28,312 bases of DNA from CAYRZL01 sp964428795. GTDB lineage: Bacteria; Bacillota; Clostridia; Lachnospirales; Lachnospiraceae. The notes under the pieces are model-generated. The model saw nothing but the letters and a program-made list of their open reading frames with translations. It made no database searches and was not told where the DNA came from. The stretch lies in NCBI GenBank assembly GCA_964428795.1, contig CAYRZL010000027.1, forward strand, positions 1 through 28,312. Direction: 5' to 3'. Numbering within the stretch: the stretch's first letter is position 1; every line of letters starts with the position of its first letter. Below are positions 24,434 to 28,312 of this stretch, piece by piece. Made by a program: the position numbers and the translations under genes.

Positions 24434-25972
24434 ATGATTAGAAGAGGACTTGACGTAAAACTTAACGTAAAACCTGTTTTCCTGGGACTGGAGCATCAGT
24501 ATTACTATGAGGGACCATGTCGTTTTGCAAAGGGCGAAGCACTGACCCCGGAGTATGAGGCAATACTTGCACAGGAGTTGAAGGCACAGTTTTTCAAAGA
24601 TGTAGAAGAGCATATGCCGAAAGAAGCGGTAAATCTGCTTGAGCCATTGTACCTGGGATGTCATGACGACTGGATAGTTCCGGAGGCAGCTTTTGATGCA
24701 ATGACAGAGAATCTGGATCAGATCGATGTATATATGATGTCTGGCGGTATTGCGCGAAGCGGTCTTGTAATTGAGCTGGCTCAGCGCACACACAAACCGA
24801 TTATTCAGGACCCGTATACCTGCTGTGATCTGACTGCTGTTACTGCGGTAGTAAAAAATCTCGACCTCGAAATTTATCCTCACCTTACATGGGAAGCGAT
24901 TGCAACACAGATGAGAGTGCTGCGTGTGCGCAAGGCACTGAGACAGGCAAATATTCTTTGCGGTGTTCGTTTTGATTCTACGACATCCAAGAGCGGAAAC
25001 GATACATTCCTGTCACTGCAAACTGTTACAGAGAAATTTGGAACAAGATTCCGCTTCCTGAACCTTCATGAGCTGCTGGATTATATGAGTCCGCTTCCGG
25101 AAGGTGGTAACTACACCACGCCGGGTCGTATGAATACTCCAAATATAACAGAAGAGGATATCAAGAGGGCAGAAGCTCTGGCGGATGAGTTGATGGGAGG
25201 AGCGCAAGAAGCGGAAATTACCCGTCAAAATATGATCAATTCCTGTATTGCATTTGTGGAAGTGCAGAAGCTGCTTGATATTCATGATTGCTGCGGCTTT
25301 ACCGTACCATGTCCGGATACCTGTTCTACAAGACGAATGAATGAACAGCAATTTACGTTCTGTTTAACACATTCTCTGAATAATGAGATGGGTATTCCTT
25401 CCGCGTGTGAATATGATATTGATGGTGTTCTGACGATGCTGATCTTAAGTACATTGACTGGAATGCCACCATACATGGGTAATACAAATCCGCTGGTATA
25501 TGAAAATGGAACGATTCGTCCTATGAGACGTTTCCATATTGAGGATCTGGAAGGCGTTGAGGATCTGACAAACCTGTATCATACTGCTCATTCCACACCA
25601 AACCGTAAATTAAAGAGTGGTATTGACAGTGATGAGAAGGGCAGTTATGCGGTTCGCCATTTTGCATACGATCAGGGATTTGGCGCGGTAATGCGTTATG
25701 ACTTTAAACAGGATGCCGGTCAGCCGATCACATTGTGTCGTATTTCCCCGGATTGTAAGAAGCTGTTTGTGGGCAAAGGAACCATTGTAGGTGGTGGTGA
25801 CTATGATCTGAACAACTGCAACGGATATGTGGTATTCCGGGTACAGGATCAGGAGAAGTTTTTCAAGGAACAGTGTTATTTTGGCAATCATCTTCCGCTG
25901 GTATATGGAGATTATTCAAAGGAGCTCGAGATGCTTGGGGAGACACTTGGTCTCGAGGTAGTGAGCGTATAA
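24434..25972 (+). CDS. L-fucose/L-arabinose isomerase-fold protein of unknown substrate
   Basis: 512 residues. The fold assignment rests on the C-terminal region typical of FucI-like proteins: SACEYDIDGVLTMLILSTLTG followed by MPPYMGNT, and a late HFAYDQGFG and GKGTIVGGGDYD. The N-terminal part has LYLGCHDDWIVPEAAF and YMMSGGIARSGLV. FucI-type enzymes use Mn2+ bound by Glu, Asp and His; Glu in ACEYD is a likely ligand. No sugar kinase, aldolase or sugar transporter is nearby. The gene sits instead behind a PucR-type regulator in an aromatic-acid region, so action on a polyhydroxylated ring or ring-derived diketone rather than an aldose is worth testing. AAGGAG precedes the ATG. Confidence 0.75.
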   Translation: MIRRGLDVKLNVKPVFLGLEHQYYYEGPCRFAKGEALTPEYEAILAQELKAQFFKDVEEHMPKEAVNLLEPLYLGCHDDWIVPEAAFDAMTENLDQIDVYMMSGGIARSGLVIELAQRTHKPIIQDPYTCCDLTAVTAVVKNLDLEIYPHLTWEAIATQMRVLRVRKALRQANILCGVRFDSTTSKSGNDTFLSLQTVTEKFGTRFRFLNLHELLDYMSPLPEGGNYTTPGRMNTPNITEEDIKRAEALADELMGGAQEAEITRQNMINSCIAFVEVQKLLDIHDCCGFTVPCPDTCSTRRMNEQQFTFCLTHSLNNEMGIPSACEYDIDGVLTMLILSTLTGMPPYMGNTNPLVYENGTIRPMRRFHIEDLEGVEDLTNLYHTAHSTPNRKLKSGIDSDEKGSYAVRHFAYDQGFGAVMRYDFKQDAGQPITLCRISPDCKKLFVGKGTIVGGGDYDLNNCNGYVVFRVQDQEKFFKEQCYFGNHLPLVYGDYSKELEMLGETLGLEVVSV

Positions 25973-26000
25973 GGGTTTGCCAATGGAACCTCTTTTAGAC

Positions 26001-26034
26001 AGGGCAGCGTATTAGGGGCGCTGCCCTTCTTTTA
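26001..26034 (+). terminator. Terminator after the isomerase-fold gene
   Basis: AGGGCAGCG and CGCTGCCCT make a perfect 9-bp stem, followed by TCTTTT. Confidence 0.85.
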
Positions 26035-26085
26035 TAAAGAGATCATTTTCAGGGAACAAAGATTCATTCGGGAGGTCAGGTATAA

Positions 26086-26505
26086 ATGAATGTTGAGGAA
26101 CGAAAAAAGCTGGTAGCAGGTCTGCTTGGAAAGGCAAAAAGCGCTGCGTTGCGGGAAGCGGAGATTGTAAAGCAGGAAGAGCATCTGACTTTGGAGTTTG
26201 TTCAGGAGCATCTTTATAAATATATTTTATCCAAGTACCTGCTTGGTGATGATGTTCATGAGGATAATATCAGGGAGCTTGCAAAATTGAGTGTGCAGCG
26301 GACGATGAAGCTGGACAGTAAGATGCTCAGAAATCTGGATCAGGCGACTCCCTGCGATCATGCCACATCGGATTCCACGAAAAAGGTTTTACTGCTTTAT
26401 TCTGTACAGAAGGATTTTGGTATACATCCCAGGGCAGAGGAGTATGCAGCAATCGAAAGTGTTGCTGAATTAGCCGAACTGGTATATTATGAGTTACAGA
26501 AATAG
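26086..26505 (+). CDS. Small helical protein with an acyl-carrier-protein-like C terminus
   Basis: 139 residues, all predicted helical. The N-terminal 80 residues are charged and not recognised. From about residue 94 the pattern matches acyl carrier proteins: DSTKKVLLLYSVQKDFGI, then EEYAAIESVAELAELVYYEL. This mirrors the ACP order of D-S-L motif, helix II, F-G/D-x-E turn and the 'I-x-x-V-x-x-L' last helix, with Thr in place of the usual Leu after the D-S pair. If real, the Ser would be a phosphopantetheine attachment site. The gene is followed by sufS 32 bases downstream and sufE, so it may be a carrier coupled to sulfur transfer. GGGAGGTC precedes the ATG. No adenylation or acyl-transfer gene is in the window. 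Confidence 0.65.
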   Translation: MNVEERKKLVAGLLGKAKSAALREAEIVKQEEHLTLEFVQEHLYKYILSKYLLGDDVHEDNIRELAKLSVQRTMKLDSKMLRNLDQATPCDHATSDSTKKVLLLYSVQKDFGIHPRAEEYAAIESVAELAELVYYELQK

Positions 26506-26537
26506 ATTGTAAAAAACGCACTGTAGGAGGAGAGGGC

Positions 26538-27761
26538 ATGCTGGATGTAAATAAGATACGAAAGGATTTTCCGGTTCTGAAGGAAAAAATCGGAGCATCA
26601 GACTTGATTTATCTGGATAATGCTGCCACCACTCAGATGCCATTGTGTGTGCAGGCATGTGTGAGGGAGCATTATCTGCACAATAATGCCAATGTGCATC
26701 GCGGTATTCATGAATTAAGCGAGCGGTCTACGGAGCATTTTGAAGCTGCAAGGGAGGCAGTTCGTGATTTTTTACATGCAGACAGCGCTGAAGAGATCAT
26801 TTTTACCAGTGGAACGACGGATTCTATTAACCTTGTGGCAAGCGGGATGGAAGAGCTGATAGATGAGAAAGACACCATCGTGGTGACAGAGCTGGAGCAT
26901 CATTCTGATTTTTTGCCATGGCAGAGGTTGTGTCGGCAGACAGGAGCATCCTTCGTTGTGATTCCATGCCCGGATGGACAACCCGATATGAATGCATTCA
27001 GGCAGGCGATGGAGTGTCGGCCAAAGCTGATGGCCGTGACACAGGTATCAAACCTGACCGGAACAGTCATGCCGCTTCAGGAGATGATTTCATCGGCTCA
27101 TGAAGCAGGAGCATGGTTTTTGGTAGACGGAGCGCAGGGGGTGCGTCATCGTGTTCCGGATGTAAAGGCGCTGGATTGCGACTTTTACTGCTTTTCGGGA
27201 CATAAGGTCATGGGACCTACGGGTATCGGTGTGTTATATGGAAAGAAAGCGTGTCTGATGCAGTTGGAACCCTCCCGGGTAGGCGGCGGTATGGTGGATA
27301 TTGTGGATATAACCGGTTCTACCTATGGTCCTTTGCCGACGAGATTGGAAGCGGGAACACCAAATTATGTAGGAGCGATTGGCTTGGCGGAAGCACTGCG
27401 GTATTTGCAGAACATCGGTCTGGAAGAGATCGCAGACTATGAAACAAAATTGATCACTTATGCAGAAGAAAGATTGAGAGACATATCGGAGATTCGTATT
27501 TTAGGCGATCCAAAGGAGAGAGCCGGAGCAATTTCCTTTGTGATAGCCGGAGTGCATCCCTATGATGCGGCCAGCATTTTGGATAAGCTGGGAGTTGCAC
27601 TGCGTTCCGGTACGCATTGCGCACAGCCTGCGCTTGCCATGTTTGGTGAGAGTGCGGCGCTGCGTCTTTCCGTTGCATTTTATAATACAAAAGATGAGAT
27701 TGACACAGCCTGTGAGGCTTTGGTGAGAACCATAAGGATGGTGCAGAAATGGACGAAATAA
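26538..27761 (+). CDS. sufS: SufS-type cysteine desulfurase
   Basis: 407-residue PLP enzyme of group II. The start IYLDNAATTQMP and the ANVHRGIHELSERST block are typical. The PLP-binding Lys223 is in FSGHKVMGPTG, and the catalytic Cys361 is in the short group-II loop SGTHCAQPA. The enzyme takes sulfur from cysteine as a persulfide for Fe-S cluster or other thio-cofactor assembly. AGGAGG precedes the ATG. sufE overlaps its 3' end, as expected for a desulfurase-acceptor pair, but sufB, sufC, sufD and sufU are absent here. The upstream partner is the acyl-carrier-like gene. Confidence 0.93.
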   Translation: MLDVNKIRKDFPVLKEKIGASDLIYLDNAATTQMPLCVQACVREHYLHNNANVHRGIHELSERSTEHFEAAREAVRDFLHADSAEEIIFTSGTTDSINLVASGMEELIDEKDTIVVTELEHHSDFLPWQRLCRQTGASFVVIPCPDGQPDMNAFRQAMECRPKLMAVTQVSNLTGTVMPLQEMISSAHEAGAWFLVDGAQGVRHRVPDVKALDCDFYCFSGHKVMGPTGIGVLYGKKACLMQLEPSRVGGGMVDIVDITGSTYGPLPTRLEAGTPNYVGAIGLAEALRYLQNIGLEEIADYETKLITYAEERLRDISEIRILGDPKERAGAISFVIAGVHPYDAASILDKLGVALRSGTHCAQPALAMFGESAALRLSVAFYNTKDEIDTACEALVRTIRMVQKWTK

Positions 27762-28171
27762 TGAGTATACATGACCTGGAAGATACTTTTATTGAGGATT
27801 TAAATATGTTGGGCGACTGGATGCTGCAATATGAATATCTGTTGCAGCTATCGGCGGATGTGATTCGTATTCCGGAGGAAAAGAAAACCCCGGAGCGTAA
27901 AGTGCCCGGCTGCCAGTCCGGCGTGTGGCTGGATCTGTCCTGTACAGACGGAAAAGTGAAGGTCATCGCTGACAGTGATGCTATGATCATCCGGGGCATA
28001 CTGTCTATTATCGTAAGCCTGCTGAATAACCGGACACCGGAGGAGATAATTTCTTATCACCCCCGGTTTATTGATGAGACAAATATTAAAAAGCAGATTT
28101 CTACGGATCGGTTTCAGGGAATCAACTCTGTGATCCGGGCAATTCAGGAGTACGCGAGAGGATGTCTGTGA
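27749..28171 (+). CDS. sufE: SufE-family sulfur acceptor protein
   Basis: 140 residues, the usual SufE size. The active-site segment VPGCQSGVWL holds the acceptor Cys55, and the C-terminal RFQGINSVIRAIQEYA helix fits the fold. SufE receives persulfide sulfur from SufS and stimulates it. The start overlaps the end of sufS by 13 bases; a second in-frame ATG at 27761 would give an ATGA-like coupling. Clostridia more often carry SufU, so a SufS-SufE pair without the rest of the operon may serve a separate sulfur-transfer task. Confidence 0.9.
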   Translation: MDEIMSIHDLEDTFIEDLNMLGDWMLQYEYLLQLSADVIRIPEEKKTPERKVPGCQSGVWLDLSCTDGKVKVIADSDAMIIRGILSIIVSLLNNRTPEEIISYHPRFIDETNIKKQISTDRFQGINSVIRAIQEYARGCL

Positions 28172-28233
28172 GGGTTAGAAATAGGACTTGTAGGATATGA
28201 ACAGAAATGGTGTATATAGTGAAATAAGAAAGG

Positions 28234-28262
28234 TTGCAAAAGTGAACAAAGTATGCTAATAT
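28234..28262 (+). promoter_or_regulatory. Possible sigma-A promoter at the right edge
   Basis: TTGCAA (28234-28239) and TAATAT (28257-28262) are 17 bp apart. Any transcript would run into the hairpin at the window end. Confidence 0.4.
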
Positions 28263-28287
28263 CTCAAGTTTTACACTAAAATCAATG

Positions 28288-28312
28288 GGAAGCCAGTAAA
28301 ATCAAGGCTTCC
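28288..28312 (+). terminator. Hairpin at the window end, 3' flank not visible
   Basis: GGAAGCC and GGCTTCC pair perfectly around an 11-base loop at the last base of the window. It is probably a terminator, but whether a T run follows cannot be seen. Confidence 0.5.

Noticed and set aside
1..28312. CRISPR array, tRNA or rRNA genes, transposase or phage genes
   Set aside because: No regular repeat-spacer pattern, tRNA-like cloverleaf, rRNA sequence or mobile-element protein was seen on either strand.

Overview
The window looks like a chromosomal segment of an anaerobic, spore-forming gut Firmicute of the Lachnospiraceae type. The evidence is a SpoVT-type AbrB regulator, strong AGGAGG ribosome sites, sigma-A promoters of Clostridia type, a GHKL/AgrC-like kinase, a C_GCAxxG_C_C protein, and AT-rich intergenic DNA with moderate-GC genes. 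This placement is inferred from gene families only. No rRNA, tRNA, CRISPR array, phage or transposase gene was seen.

Region 1 (1-7130) is a secreted-peptide/ABC-export locus. It holds the C-terminal part of an AgrC-like sensor kinase, a small secreted protein, a membrane-anchored PepSY-like protein, two multi-pass membrane proteins and an ABC ATPase. These are followed by a lipoprotein whose reading frame is fused to the C-terminal half of a second ABC ATPase that lacks Walker A, and by a membrane-anchored protein of unknown role. The layout resembles bacteriocin export/immunity operons. Region 2 (7200-10264) is housekeeping: a CorA transporter, a dCMP deaminase-like enzyme, a membrane acyltransferase and a C_GCAxxG_C_C protein. 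Region 3 (10265-10902) has no gene, but has a textbook promoter and a terminator about 300 nt apart, which suggests a non-coding RNA. spoVT follows.

Region 4 (11467-25972) is the most interesting part and reads as a phenolic-acid catabolic island. It contains an Old Yellow Enzyme/enoate reductase-like flavoprotein, divergent from a TetR regulator through a palindromic double promoter; an LpdC-like (gallate/protocatechuate) UbiD decarboxylase; and a DASS/SLC13-like permease. A LysR regulator is divergent from a URO-D/methyltransferase-like enzyme. A second decaying copy of the set follows: a URO-D gene with its catalytic core deleted, a 38-codon remnant of a second lpdC joined at an 8-bp direct repeat, and a second intact permease. 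A PucR-type regulator and a fucose-isomerase-fold protein close the region. Proposed logic (inference): the permeases import aromatic acids, LpdC decarboxylates them, and the flavoprotein and URO-D enzyme handle the side chain or O-methyl groups. The isomerase-fold protein could act on a downstream ring or polyol intermediate.

Region 5 (26086-28171) is an acyl-carrier-like small protein followed by SufS and SufE, an unusual trio. A promoter-like sequence and half of a hairpin lie at the right edge.
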